A stretch of 64,000 bases of DNA, from NCBI GenBank assembly GCA_017522785.1, contig JAFWYF010000015.1, positions 1 through 64,000 on the forward strand, read 5' to 3'. The notes under the pieces are model-generated. The model was given only the letters and a program-made list of their open reading frames with translations, had not been told where the DNA came from and did no database searches. Origin of the DNA: Bacteroidaceae bacterium. GTDB taxonomy: Bacteria; Bacteroidota; Bacteroidia; Bacteroidales; Bacteroidaceae. This document shows positions 52,468 through 61,553 of this stretch, one piece after another (the first letter of the stretch is position 1; every line of letters starts with the position of its first letter). The position numbers and the translations under genes are program-made.

Positions 52468-52483
52468 TGCAAAATATTTGCCA
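52468..52483 (-). promoter_or_regulatory. Sigma-54 (-24/-12) promoter of the coiled-coil lipoprotein
   Basis: Minus strand reads TGGCAAATATTTTGCA; the consensus is TGGCACG-N4-TTGCW. It matches at every fixed position except C6 and G7, keeps the invariant GG-N10-GC spacing, and has the preferred pyrimidine before TGGC. The expected start near 52457 gives a 5' leader of about 53 nt before ATG 52404. No TAnnTTTG housekeeping -7 element is evident in this gap. Confidence 0.7.
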
Positions 52484-52557
52484 GAATAACAACTGTTGCG
52501 CTAATGCTTTGATAATTAAGAGAGTAGCTTTTGTTTGACTGAACAGGTATATGTGGA

Positions 52558-52604
52558 ATTTGTGGGGTTATGTGTGGAAAAATTCCACACATAACCCCAC
52601 AAAT
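52558..52604. repeat. 22-bp perfect dyad: terminator of the regulator gene or enhancer site
   Basis: Arms 52558-52579 and 52583-52604 (ATTTGTGGGGTTATGTGTGGAA and its complement), separated by AAA. It begins 20 bp after the NtrC-type regulator stop (52624). Neither strand has a T-run after the stem, which weakens an intrinsic-terminator reading. Its centre is about 124 bp upstream of the predicted sigma-54 start site, a usual distance for a dyad-symmetric enhancer. Other hairpins in this window also lack T-runs, so both roles remain open. Confidence 0.6.
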
Positions 52605-52623
52605 GTTGCTTTTGATGATATAA

Positions 52624-53955
52624 TTACTCTATATCATATAACTTAAGTTTATTATATAATGTTTTCCTGTCTATACCCAATATTTCAGCAGCTTTGCTTT
52701 TGTTGTTCGATGTAACATGTAAAGCCTCAATTATTCTCCTTTTTTCATCGGCCTTGATATTTAGATTTGCACTATTCTCAATTCCAGAACCTATAGGTAC
52801 AAGTCCAAGATCGGCCGAAGTAATAAGTTTCTCTTGTGCTAGGAGTGTGGCACGTTTAATCACATTCTTTAATTGACGAAGGTTGCCGGGCCATGGGTAG
52901 TTAAGTAATAGTTCTGTAGCCTCTTTGTCAAATCCCGATATATTGCGTTCTAGTTCTTTATTTGATAGGTCCAAAAAGTAATTTGCAAACAGAAGTATAT
53001 CCTCTTTTCTCTCTCTTAGGGAGGGCATGTTCAATGTGAATTCATTTATGCGATGGAAAAGGTCTTCACGAAATATTCCACGCTCTATCGCTTCTTGTAA
53101 ATTTTCGTTTGTCGCACAAATAATTCTTACATCAACTTCAATCTCCTTTATTGAACCAATAGGGCGAACACGACGCTCTTGAAGCGCACGTAATAGTTGA
53201 ACTTGTACTTCGTAGCTAAGATTTCCTATTTCATCTAAGAATAGCGTTCCGCCTTCTGCTTCAACAAATGCCCCGGTCTTATCATTTATGGCTCCTGTAA
53301 AAGAGCCTTTAACATGCCCAAAGAATTCCGATGCGGCCAACTCTTTGGGAATAGAACCACAGTCTATTGCAATAAATGGCTTGTTGCTTCGCTTACTTAG
53401 TTGGTGTATGCGCTTTGCAACAAACTCCTTTCCTGTTCCACTGGCACCGTTAATGAGTACAGACATTGGGGTAGGGGCAACAAGTGCTACATATTTGTAT
53501 AGCCTATGTGCTGCATCGCTACATCCCTCTATGAACTCATTTGTAGAAAGTGAAGTAGTTGAGTTTTGTTTAACGGTATTGTTTGATATCTCTTTAGGTT
53601 CTATTGCCTCTTCAATCTTTTTTAATAACTCTTCGGGATGCACAGGCTTGGATATATAATCGCTTGCTCCATGTTTCATTGCATTTACAGCGCTCTGAAT
53701 GTCGGCATAATTTGTCATTATTATAATAGGTGTGCCCGTCGCATTCTTTTTAATCCATGGAAATAGCGATGTGCCATCCTCATCTGGTAAACGAAGGTCG
53801 GACAGCACTATGTCATATCGCTGTTGCGTCATTTCCTCACGTGCTTTTGCGCAACTGCTTGCCAAAGAGACTGTAAATCCTTTTTTTGTGAGCCACGTTC
53901 TAAGGGCTGTTGCAAAAGTAAGGTCATCTTCTACTATCAATATCGATTTAGTCAT
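52624..53955 (-). CDS. Sigma-54-dependent response regulator (NtrC/AtoC type)
   Basis: A 443-residue activator with three domains. The receiver (about 3-115) has phosphoacceptor Asp53 ('LSDLRLPDEDG') and Lys103 ('SKPVHP'). The AAA+ sigma-54 interaction domain (about 140-370) has Walker A 'GASGTGKE' (170-177), Walker B 'GGTLFLDEIG' (235-244) and sigma-54 contact loop 'GSFTGA' (217-222; the usual GAFTGA with Ala to Ser). The Fis-type helix-turn-helix (about 400-443) reads 'NNKSKAAEILGIDRKTLYNKL'. It overlaps the hybrid kinase by 8 bp, so the two form a coupled pair. Probable target: the lipoprotein gene just downstream. Confidence 0.92.
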   Translation of the reverse strand: MTKSILIVEDDLTFATALRTWLTKKGFTVSLASSCAKAREEMTQQRYDIVLSDLRLPDEDGTSLFPWIKKNATGTPIIIMTNYADIQSAVNAMKHGASDYISKPVHPEELLKKIEEAIEPKEISNNTVKQNSTTSLSTNEFIEGCSDAAHRLYKYVALVAPTPMSVLINGASGTGKEFVAKRIHQLSKRSNKPFIAIDCGSIPKELAASEFFGHVKGSFTGAINDKTGAFVEAEGGTLFLDEIGNLSYEVQVQLLRALQERRVRPIGSIKEIEVDVRIICATNENLQEAIERGIFREDLFHRINEFTLNMPSLRERKEDILLFANYFLDLSNKELERNISGFDKEATELLLNYPWPGNLRQLKNVIKRATLLAQEKLITSADLGLVPIGSGIENSANLNIKADEKRRIIEALHVTSNNKSKAAEILGIDRKTLYNKLKLYDIE

Positions 53956-56383
53956 TTGTGCACTGTTTTATTACTTTTTCCAAATTAATTTCTGCTTCCT
54001 CTATAATTCTTTTTGCCTCTTCGGCAATAATGTATAATCGTTCATCTGCCTCTTCGGGGTATTTCTCTTCTCTGCGTTGTTTTTCAAACCACTCGAGATG
54101 TGGAACGCTCTTTGTCGCATTAATCATGCTGAAAATGGGTAGCAGTTGATGTGTTATGTTTGTTACATTTTGTATATTCTTTTCATTCGATGCAAGACTA
54201 AGCAACTCTAATTTCTTTTTTGTTTCTGTTACAAAAGTTTGCATAATTTCAATGGTTGCATCTTTGTCATCAATTGAGAATACTGTTAATGCTTCAAAGT
54301 TAAAATCTTTTTTTTCTATATGCTCTGTAATTATTGAAACCAATTCTTTCGATGTAAATGGCTTATGTAATAGAGAGGCGAAGCCATATTTTTTTATGTT
54401 ATCTATGTTTATATCGTTGCGTGCGGTTACTGCAATAACTGGTGCTTCGGTTATGGAAGATATGTTTTTAATTAGTTCAATGCCATTCATGCCCGGCATT
54501 TGTATATCGGTTAATATTAAATCGTATCTGTTTTGTTGCAACAACTCTATTGCTTTATTTGCCGATGTGCTTGTAGAGATTGTAAGTGATGAGTGGTGTA
54601 GTATCGCTGTCATCATCTGCAACTGCAAGCTGTCGTCATCAATTAACAATATATTTGCTGATGGTAAAGCTTTAGTATTGTTGCACATATCTTTATCATT
54701 CACTTTTGTGTCGGATAAATTTAATGGAATAGACAATTTGAATGTTGTTCCTTTGTCTATTTCGCTTTCAAAAGATATGGTTCCATTTAATAGACTTATT
54801 AAACGATGTACTATTGACAAGCCAAGTCCAAATCCTTCACATCCCTCAGCATTGCGGAGTCTTGTAAATTCTTTGAAAATAAGTTCTTGCTCATCTTTGG
54901 AAATGCCTCGTCCTGTATCGCTTATCGATAAGCTCAGTTTATCATTTTCGTATGATGCCTCTAATGAAACATATCCATCTGTTGTGAATTTTATAGCATT
55001 GGTTATAAGATTTTCAACTATCTGACGTATGCGTAGTGGGTCTCCTTTGAAAATTTGGTCGAGGTTGTCATTGCATCTGTAAATGAACTGCAATTGTTTG
55101 CTTTCTGCAGTAGGGGTAAATCCCAGCGCAATATTGTCAAATAGTTCTTTACCGTTGAAATCGACATGCTGTAAATCCATCTTGTTCGCATCTAGTCGAT
55201 GATAGTCGAGTAGTGTATTGATAAGTTGCAAAAGATGCTCCGATGACTCATGCATGTTTTTCATATAAAACTGCATACGTTCATCGTTTGTTAATTTTTT
55301 TGCAAGCTCAATATATCCCGATATTGTGCTTGCAGGCGCTTTTATGTCGTGGGTAATTGTAAGCATTAGTTGCTCGCGTGCTTTAAGCAACTGTTCGGCT
55401 CGTTGTTTGGCTTTTTCTAGCTCTTTGCGGTAGTGGGCACTACGTGCTATGTCTCTCCAAATTAAAATCAGGAATATGGTGGCAAGCATTATCGCTACAA
55501 TAGCTATCACGGCTATTGCTTTGGCTGAATTACTCTGTAAATTCTCTTTATTGTTTTGCTGTTGTTTGAATAACAATCTTTGTTCTTCTTCAATACTTGC
55601 TAAAATTTGATTTACTTCTTGACTTAGTTGCAAACTGCTAAGTCGCAGAATATGTATCTGTTTGTATAGTTTGCTTGTGTGTTGTAAATGGCTGTCTATA
55701 GCCTGCTCACGAGCATCTAATAATAGGTTTGTTATACTGTCTGCAAAGTCAATGATAATATCATTGTTTTCGCTATGTTCTTCAATAATAGTATCACTAA
55801 TTACCGTTGTGTCGGCTTTAGGTGGTATGAATAGCTCTCCCAAACGCTTTAGAAAACTCTTTTGCGTTGGTTTGTTGTACGATTTTGTATGGGTAATAAC
55901 ACGATGCGGGTTGCTGGGTATACTATCTATGAAATTTTCTTGTATACTTATTATGCTATCTATGTGTTGGGTGAAAATCTCGTTAATGCCGGTTTCTCGT
56001 ATTACATTCAAAACCTTTTGCATATTTCTGTTTTTTCTTGCTATCAATAGTTTTACAGTATCGAGCCTCGCATGATGAATAGTGTCATTTGTCAATAATA
56101 ATAGGGAGTCTACGGCAATGCTAACCTGTTTCATTTGGCTTTTGTACTGTTTAAATTCATCAAGTTCTCCAATTGCTATTGCTTGTCCTGTAATATCGGC
56201 CTTGTTGAGTTCATCTATTATTACTCCTGTGAGGCGTAGGCGTTCTGCAAGTAATTCGTTGTTATGCCCTTCGTTGCTGAAAATACGTATCTTGCTATAA
56301 ATATACCCCATAGCTACAATGAGTATAATTATAAGTAGCAGGTAGCTTAATGTTATTTTGTTTTTTGTGTTACGTTCAAACAT
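53948..56383 (-). CDS. Hybrid sensor histidine kinase with receiver and Hpt domains
   Basis: An 811-residue membrane kinase. Order: TM1 (about 10-29), a largely helical periplasmic sensor region (about 30-285) with no recognised ligand domain, and TM2 (about 289-309). A cytoplasmic coiled coil, HisKA with His345 in 'LTITHDIKAPAS', and HATPase_c (N-box 'ENLITNAIKF', G-box 'GFGLGLSIVHRL') follow. A receiver domain has Asp626 in 'LILTDIQMPGMNG', and a C-terminal Hpt-like bundle has candidate His745 ('NITHQLLPIF'). This allows a full His-Asp-His-Asp phosphorelay ending on Asp53 of the NtrC-type partner, whose start overlaps its stop by 8 bp. It begins the transcription unit. Confidence 0.9.
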   Translation of the reverse strand: MFERNTKNKITLSYLLLIIILIVAMGYIYSKIRIFSNEGHNNELLAERLRLTGVIIDELNKADITGQAIAIGELDEFKQYKSQMKQVSIAVDSLLLLTNDTIHHARLDTVKLLIARKNRNMQKVLNVIRETGINEIFTQHIDSIISIQENFIDSIPSNPHRVITHTKSYNKPTQKSFLKRLGELFIPPKADTTVISDTIIEEHSENNDIIIDFADSITNLLLDAREQAIDSHLQHTSKLYKQIHILRLSSLQLSQEVNQILASIEEEQRLLFKQQQNNKENLQSNSAKAIAVIAIVAIMLATIFLILIWRDIARSAHYRKELEKAKQRAEQLLKAREQLMLTITHDIKAPASTISGYIELAKKLTNDERMQFYMKNMHESSEHLLQLINTLLDYHRLDANKMDLQHVDFNGKELFDNIALGFTPTAESKQLQFIYRCNDNLDQIFKGDPLRIRQIVENLITNAIKFTTDGYVSLEASYENDKLSLSISDTGRGISKDEQELIFKEFTRLRNAEGCEGFGLGLSIVHRLISLLNGTISFESEIDKGTTFKLSIPLNLSDTKVNDKDMCNNTKALPSANILLIDDDSLQLQMMTAILHHSSLTISTSTSANKAIELLQQNRYDLILTDIQMPGMNGIELIKNISSITEAPVIAVTARNDINIDNIKKYGFASLLHKPFTSKELVSIITEHIEKKDFNFEALTVFSIDDKDATIEIMQTFVTETKKKLELLSLASNEKNIQNVTNITHQLLPIFSMINATKSVPHLEWFEKQRREEKYPEEADERLYIIAEEAKRIIEEAEINLEKVIKQCTND

Positions 56384-56536
56384 TGTGTTATTTTCTTTCA
56401 GCTTCTAAATGTGCAAATTTATATTATTTTTGTTTCGTATAAAATCTCATTGCAATCTCTTTTTCATCTATTTTGTTAAGTTTTGATAAATAATGTTTTT
56501 TTTAATTATTGTATATCGTAATTCCTAAAAATTCAC

Positions 56537-56544
56537 TACCTTCG
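56537..56544 (+). promoter_or_regulatory. Candidate -7 element of the FKBP gene
   Basis: TACCTTCG (one mismatch from TAnnTTTG), 69 bp upstream of the FKBP start codon. No -33 TTTG at 19-21 bp; a TTG lies about 25 bp upstream. Confidence 0.45.
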
Positions 56545-56613
56545 CGTCTGTTTCAGTAAAAAGCAGGAACTTGCTGTTTATTAATTGAAATAATAATCTT
56601 TATAAATAATAAT

Positions 56614-57723
56614 ATGAAAAAAACTATTTTGACCGTAGCACTATCTTTGAGTGCTGCAATTTTTTTGTCTTGTGCAAACAAGAGCTCAAATGGAGTTATA
56701 GTAAAAGGTAGTTTGTCCGAAATGGATTCACTCTCCTATGTTACAGGTCTCGACTTGGCTAACAGCCTAAAACGTGATATGAGTGTTATAAGTTTCGACT
56801 TCAATTTCGTTAAAAAAGGTATAGAGAATGCAATATTTGGTGAGAAACCTCTTATTGTTGGAAATGATACTATTACCGACGAGTCTGCTCTTAAAACTTT
56901 GCAAGAGTTCTTTACTTTGAAATTGCGTCAGCGTATGATGGAGAAGAACGAATATGAAAGAGCTTTAAATGATTCTACAGCAACAGAAGCACCTGTAAAA
57001 CCCGAAGGATTTGACTTTGAGACTATGTTCGCTTCTAATGAGGAGTGTGCTCTCATTTCATCGTCTATAGGTTATGATATAGGTGGTAACATGCTCGAAA
57101 GAGGAGTTCCCATGCAACTCGTATGGGTGTTGAAAGGTATCGATGATGTATGTAACAACGAGGCTACAATGACTCCTCAGGAAATTCAGAACTATTTACG
57201 TAACTATTTCACAGTAATAGTGCCTGCAGAAAACAAAAAAGCATCAGAGGCATGGCTCAAAGAGGTAGAGAAAGAGAAGGGTGTAAAGAAAACTGAATCC
57301 GGCTTGTTGTATAAACTCGTGAAAGAGGGCGATATGTCTGCTAAGCCTACTCGTTTAGAAGATGAGGTTGAGGTTCACTACAAAGGTACTACACGCAATG
57401 GAAAGGTATTCGATGCATCACGCTTTGCAGATATGCCTGCAGAACGTCAAAATATGATGAAGCAATATCGTCCAAATGATTACGATAAAGACGAGCCAGT
57501 AAAATTCCCATTAAACCGAGTTATTGCCGGTTGGGGAGAAGGATTGCAACTTGTAGGAAAGGGTGGTAAAATAATCCTTTGGATTCCTGCAGAACTTGCT
57601 TATGGTGAAAGAGGTGCAGCTCCAAACATCGGTCCTAACGAGGCTCTTCGTTTCGAGGTAGATCTTTTGGGTGTTAAACATTATGTAGAAGATGCACCTG
57701 CCGAAGTTGCCCCTGCAAAATAA
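56614..57723 (+). CDS. FKBP-type peptidyl-prolyl isomerase lipoprotein
   Basis: A 369-residue envelope isomerase that speeds prolyl cis-trans steps in folding proteins. The signal peptide has a lipobox ending 'AAIFLSC' (Cys20), so it is a lipoprotein. Two successive FKBP_N-like helical dimerisation segments are visible (about 36-110, 'SYVTGLDLANSLKRDM'; about 130-225, 'SSSIGYDIGGNMLERGVPMQLVWVLKGIDD'). The C-terminal FKBP domain (about 235-355) has 'VEVHYKGTTRNGKVFDAS', 'GWGEGLQLVGKGGKIILWIPAELAYGERGA' and 'LRFEVDLLGV'. A loop insertion after 'FDAS' ('RFADMPAERQNMMKQYRPN') is longer than usual. It resembles FkpA/Mip with a duplicated N-terminal part. Confidence 0.9.
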   Translation: MKKTILTVALSLSAAIFLSCANKSSNGVIVKGSLSEMDSLSYVTGLDLANSLKRDMSVISFDFNFVKKGIENAIFGEKPLIVGNDTITDESALKTLQEFFTLKLRQRMMEKNEYERALNDSTATEAPVKPEGFDFETMFASNEECALISSSIGYDIGGNMLERGVPMQLVWVLKGIDDVCNNEATMTPQEIQNYLRNYFTVIVPAENKKASEAWLKEVEKEKGVKKTESGLLYKLVKEGDMSAKPTRLEDEVEVHYKGTTRNGKVFDASRFADMPAERQNMMKQYRPNDYDKDEPVKFPLNRVIAGWGEGLQLVGKGGKIILWIPAELAYGERGAAPNIGPNEALRFEVDLLGVKHYVEDAPAEVAPAK

Positions 57724-57815
57724 ATATAGTAGAATATAAAAAAGCTACAAATACAAAGAAAAATACTTTTGAATGTAAAGTGCTGAAATAAAGCATCATC
57801 CAAAGGGGTTTCTAT

Positions 57816-57867
57816 TTTACAAAGGTGGAATATATAGCAAATTTGCTATATATTCCACCTTTGTAAA
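57816..57867. terminator. 26-bp perfect palindrome between FKBP and pstB
   Basis: Arms 57816-57841 and 57842-57867 (TTTACAAAGGTGGAATAT... with GCAAA|TTTGC centre) lie between convergent genes. It is the longest perfect stem in the window. T-runs outside the stem are weak. The rest of the 249-bp gap (57724-57972) is A/T-rich with no gene. Confidence 0.8.
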
Positions 57868-57972
57868 GTTTACATATTACAGTGGTAATAATCCATTGAA
57901 ATGTTCTTTATTCACAAAAAAGTTTATTCTGTAAAGGATATACACCAAATGTTGTAAACTGAACTTTTCTTA

Positions 57973-58740
57973 TTAACCCATTTTGCCCGTAAGATAGGCT
58001 TTAGTACGCTCATCCGAGGGGTTGGAGAACATTGTTGCAGTGTCTCCATACTCTACCAACTCACCTAGGTACATAAACATAGACTTTGATGAAATTCTCA
58101 TTGCCTGTCCCATATTGTGAGTAACAATCAAAATAGTTACCTCTTTCTGAAGTTCCTGCATCAGTTCTTCAATATGTGCCGTTGCTATCGGGTCAAGAGC
58201 AGATGTCGGCTCATCCATCAGTAATATGTCGGGCTTCATAGCCAATGCACGAGCAATGCATAATCGCTGTTGCTGACCACCTGATAGGAATGTACCTTTT
58301 TTATTCAGTACATCTTTGACCTCGTCCCATAGTGCAACACTTTTCAAACAATGTTCAACAGTTTCATCTTTTTCGGTTTTCGATAAACGAACACCATTGA
58401 GCGCATAGCCCGAAAGTACATTGTCGTAGATACTCATCGTGGGGAATGGTGCAGGACGCTGAAAAACCATGCCTACTCGGCGACGCACGTCAATAGGCTC
58501 CATAGAAAGGATGTTTTCGCCATTCAATAATATTTCTCCATCGACACGTATATTAGGATATAGATTGTGCATAAGATTTACTGCACGCAACAGAGTGCTT
58601 TTGCCACAACCCGAAGGCCCCATTATTGCAGTTATACTGTTTCTGTCGATAGCCGCCGACACATATTTCACTGCCATTGTCTGCTTGGTATAGGATACAC
58701 AAGTCTTATTAAATTCAAGTATAGGTGTTACTGATTCCAT
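57973..58740 (-). CDS. pstB: Phosphate ABC transporter ATP-binding protein
   Basis: A 255-residue ATPase that powers high-affinity phosphate import. Walker A is 'GPSGCGKST' (41-49), the signature 'LSGGQQQRLCIARAL' (about 152-166), and Walker B 'DILLMDEPTSALDP' with D-loop. The PstB-specific 'MVFQRPAPFPTMSIYDNV' follows the Q-loop. 'EYGDTATMFSNPSDERTKAYLTGKMG' is the usual C-terminal end. Full length. It overlaps pstA by 13 bp and is the last gene of the porin-pstSCAB operon. No phoU follows it in this window. Confidence 0.96.
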   Translation of the reverse strand: MESVTPILEFNKTCVSYTKQTMAVKYVSAAIDRNSITAIMGPSGCGKSTLLRAVNLMHNLYPNIRVDGEILLNGENILSMEPIDVRRRVGMVFQRPAPFPTMSIYDNVLSGYALNGVRLSKTEKDETVEHCLKSVALWDEVKDVLNKKGTFLSGGQQQRLCIARALAMKPDILLMDEPTSALDPIATAHIEELMQELQKEVTILIVTHNMGQAMRISSKSMFMYLGELVEYGDTATMFSNPSDERTKAYLTGKMG

Positions 58741-59594
58741 TTTTTTGCAAGATATTTAGCTGTAATATTTAATGTAAGAACAAATAATAACAAGAAGAGT
58801 GATGCACCCCAGATAAGTTCCTGAAGATTTGGGTCATTAAAAAACTCCCATATAAGCAGAGGTACTGCCGATATAGGCTTGTCAATCGCAAAGCGAATGA
58901 AAGAACAACCAAGTGCAGTAAACATAAGCGGAGCTGTTTCACCAATAACACGCGATATAGCCAACAGAACACCGGTAAAGATACCACCAAAAGCCGCGGG
59001 GAGCTGTACCTTCAGCATCACACGAGCACGATTACCTCCAAGTGCCAAGCCTGCCTCTTTGAGCGATGCCGGCAGAATTTTCAAGGTCTCCTCCGTTGAG
59101 CGTATAATAAGTGGTAACATCATAATAAAGAGTGCCACACTACCTGCAATGGCAGAGTAACCTTTCATGGGAACAACCACCCAAATATAAACAACAATAC
59201 CTATAATGACCGAGGGAGTTCCTTGTAACAGATCAGTTAAATAACTCACTGTTTGGGCGAATCTGTTTTTAGAATTTTCTGCCAAAAATGCACCGCATAA
59301 GATACCTATTGGAATAGCTGCAACAGCCGCCATACCCAGCATAAGCATTGTTCCCACAATTCCGTTTGCAATACCGCCGGGAATAGGCTCACCCGCCTCA
59401 ATGGCTTTCATTGCTTTATATGCTGTTGGAGTTGGTTCGGTGAAGAAAGAGAAGGAAAGTTGGTCGTAACCACGAAGAAATACTTCTCCCAAAATGGCAA
59501 ACAGAGGTACTGCAGTAAAGGCCGCCAATAAACATACAACCCACAGCAATGCCTTATCTTTGGCCAAACGATTTCTAATTTTTAATTTATTCAT
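58728..59594 (-). CDS. pstA: Phosphate ABC transporter permease PstA
   Basis: A 288-residue inner membrane permease with six predicted helices, pairing with PstC to form the phosphate channel. The coupling (EAA) loop reads 'ASLKEAGLALGGNRARVMLKVQLPAAFGGIFTGVLLAISRVIGETAPLMFTALG', of which the 'EAGLALGGNR' and 'ISRVIGETAP' parts are diagnostic. The PstA-type 'GGIANGIVGTMLMLG' lies at about 73-87. It starts 2 bp after the pstC stop and overlaps pstB by 13 bp. Confidence 0.95.
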   Translation of the reverse strand: MNKLKIRNRLAKDKALLWVVCLLAAFTAVPLFAILGEVFLRGYDQLSFSFFTEPTPTAYKAMKAIEAGEPIPGGIANGIVGTMLMLGMAAVAAIPIGILCGAFLAENSKNRFAQTVSYLTDLLQGTPSVIIGIVVYIWVVVPMKGYSAIAGSVALFIMMLPLIIRSTEETLKILPASLKEAGLALGGNRARVMLKVQLPAAFGGIFTGVLLAISRVIGETAPLMFTALGCSFIRFAIDKPISAVPLLIWEFFNDPNLQELIWGASLFLLLFVLTLNITAKYLAKKWNQ

Positions 59595-59596
59595 GG

Positions 59597-60454
59597 TTAT
59601 GCTATTCTTGCGCGTTTAATCATTATTTTACCTATCAAATTGATAAATGCTGTAATCAGAAAAAGTATTAACCCTATGGCAATTAGCGAAGAAAGTTTCA
59701 AATCATCTGCTTCACCAAATTGGTTGGCAATGATAGATGCCATAGAATTTCCTGTCGAGGTGATTGAATCGGGAATGTTGTTGGTGTTTCCAATGAGCAT
59801 GGTTACTGTCATTGTCTCGCCCAATGCACGACCAATTGCCAAAATATATGATGAGAAGATACCCGAGCCGGCAACAGGGAATACCACCTTGCGAATAACT
59901 TCGGCTCGAGTTGCACCAAGACTATATGCACCCTCTTTTAAATCATTAGGTACCATCTTAATGAATTCGGCACTCAGCGAAGATGCATAAGGGACAATCA
60001 TTATAGCCAAAACCAATGAAGCCGTCAGAATACCTGAGCCCTGTGGCGATATATTGAGTGCCATAATCAATGGACGCAAAGTGTAGAATCCCCACAATCC
60101 ATAGATAATTGATGGTATACCAGCAAGAAGGTCGGTTACAGTGCTCAAAACAGCAGCAATCTTTGTCCCTTTGAAGTATTCTCCAACAAACAGTGCAACA
60201 GGTAGTGAAAACGGTATACAAAAAACAAGAGCCAGCAATGTTGTCATTAGAGTTCCTGTAATAAATGGTAGTGCTCCATACTGCTCTGCACCCTCGGTGT
60301 AACTCCACTCCGAAGATGTAAGAAACTTAAAGAAACCAAAATGTTGGAAAGCATCGTATGCGTCAGTAACGAGGGCGTACACCACGCCCCCGCACACTAT
60401 CGGCATAATCAATGCAACTGCGAACAATAGAATCCTATATACTTTATCGTTCAT
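59597..60454 (-). CDS. pstC: Phosphate ABC transporter permease PstC
   Basis: A 285-residue inner membrane permease with six predicted helices. Family marks are 'FLTSSEWSYTEGAEQYGALPFITGTLMTT' (about 44-72, of which 'YGALPFITGTL' is typical), 'VTDLLAGIPSIIYGLWGFY' (about 105-124), and the coupling segment 'LKEGAYSLGATRAEVIRKVV'. 'AIGRALGETMTVTMLIGN' is the conserved C-terminal part. It lies 9 bp after pstS and 2 bp before pstA. Confidence 0.95.
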   Translation of the reverse strand: MNDKVYRILLFAVALIMPIVCGGVVYALVTDAYDAFQHFGFFKFLTSSEWSYTEGAEQYGALPFITGTLMTTLLALVFCIPFSLPVALFVGEYFKGTKIAAVLSTVTDLLAGIPSIIYGLWGFYTLRPLIMALNISPQGSGILTASLVLAIMIVPYASSLSAEFIKMVPNDLKEGAYSLGATRAEVIRKVVFPVAGSGIFSSYILAIGRALGETMTVTMLIGNTNNIPDSITSTGNSMASIIANQFGEADDLKLSSLIAIGLILFLITAFINLIGKIMIKRARIA

Positions 60455-60463
60455 AGTGCTTTG

Positions 60464-61525
60464 TTATTGCAATATTGAAACTCCATTGTAAGTAACTGTC
60501 TTCAAATTTTTCATGCTCAACTCCTTAGCTTTTTCGGGTAGCGGAGCATAATGTACCTCTGATGTAATCTTCTGTGCATCGTCGGAAAGGATGTAATTCA
60601 ACAAGTCGAGTGTAGCCACAGCCTGCTCTTTTGAGCGGTCAGAGTAATTCTGCTCCTTGTAGATAATCATCCACGTAAAGGTTGAGATTGGATAAGCTCC
60701 TGTTGCATCAGAATTGGTAATTGAACAACGAGTGTCAGCAGGAATCTCTCCTGAAGCTGCAGCAGAAATACTTGCAGCTGTAGGCTCAACAATCTCGCCA
60801 CGTTGGTTCAGAATCTTTGCATAAGCAATCTTCTGTGCAAAGGCATACTCCGAGCCTACATAACCTATAGAGTTCTTTGTTTGCTTTACTACACCTGCTA
60901 CACCGGGATTACCCTTTGCTGCTTGTCCCGCAGGAAAGTTTACAGACTTACCTGTACCGAATTTCTCTTTCCACATTGGGTTTACCTTTGTCAAATAGTC
61001 GGTGAATACATAAGTTGTACCGGAACCATCAGAACGGTAAACGGGGATAATTGCTTCTGCCGGTAGTTCTATGCCGGGATTAAGTGCTACCAAACGCTCG
61101 TCGTTCCACATCTTTATATTGCCAGCAAAAATATCGGCAATTATTTCGCCTGAAAGGTTCAGTTCATTTACACCATCGAGATTGTAGGCAAGAACTACAG
61201 CTCCCATACATGTTGGAATATGTACTACCGGAGCCATCTCTGCCATCTCCTTTTCGGAAAGGAAAGCGTCGCTTCCGGCAAAATCAACAATTTTATCGCG
61301 TAAATTGCGCACACCACCACCTGAGCCTATACCACCGTATGCTACTAAGTCTCCGTTTGTTTGTCCAAATTGCTCGAAAACCACATTGTAGAAAGGCAAT
61401 GGAAATGTTGCACCTGAGCCCGAAAGTTCTTGAGCATTGCGACTTCCATTCTTCGTACTACCACTACAAGCAACCATTACAAATGCAATAGCCAATGTCA
61501 TTACTGATAAAAATAACTTTCTCAT
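60464..61525 (-). CDS. pstS: Phosphate-binding lipoprotein PstS
   Basis: A 353-residue periplasmic phosphate-binding protein. The signal peptide ends 'AFVMVACSGST' (lipobox, Cys20), so it is lipid-anchored. The ligand loop starts 'LSGSGATFPLPFYNVVFEQF' (about 35-54). 'GIGSGGGVRNLRDKIVDFAGSDAFLSEKE' and 'VYRSDGSGTTYVFTDYL' give the phosphate-coordinating Ser/Thr/Asp/Arg set. It belongs to the two-domain type II PBP fold. It follows the porin gene by 28 bp and precedes pstC. Confidence 0.95.
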   Translation of the reverse strand: MRKLFLSVMTLAIAFVMVACSGSTKNGSRNAQELSGSGATFPLPFYNVVFEQFGQTNGDLVAYGGIGSGGGVRNLRDKIVDFAGSDAFLSEKEMAEMAPVVHIPTCMGAVVLAYNLDGVNELNLSGEIIADIFAGNIKMWNDERLVALNPGIELPAEAIIPVYRSDGSGTTYVFTDYLTKVNPMWKEKFGTGKSVNFPAGQAAKGNPGVAGVVKQTKNSIGYVGSEYAFAQKIAYAKILNQRGEIVEPTAASISAAASGEIPADTRCSITNSDATGAYPISTFTWMIIYKEQNYSDRSKEQAVATLDLLNYILSDDAQKITSEVHYAPLPEKAKELSMKNLKTVTYNGVSILQ

Positions 61526-61553
61526 AATATTTATGTATTAAATGTTTGTACTA

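Noticed and set aside
54156..55025. A 289-codon plus-strand ORF opposite the hybrid kinase
   Set aside because: It lies wholly antisense to the clearly identified HATPase/receiver/Hpt region. Its composition (Ser/Phe/Ile-rich, no domain) is that of a shadow frame.
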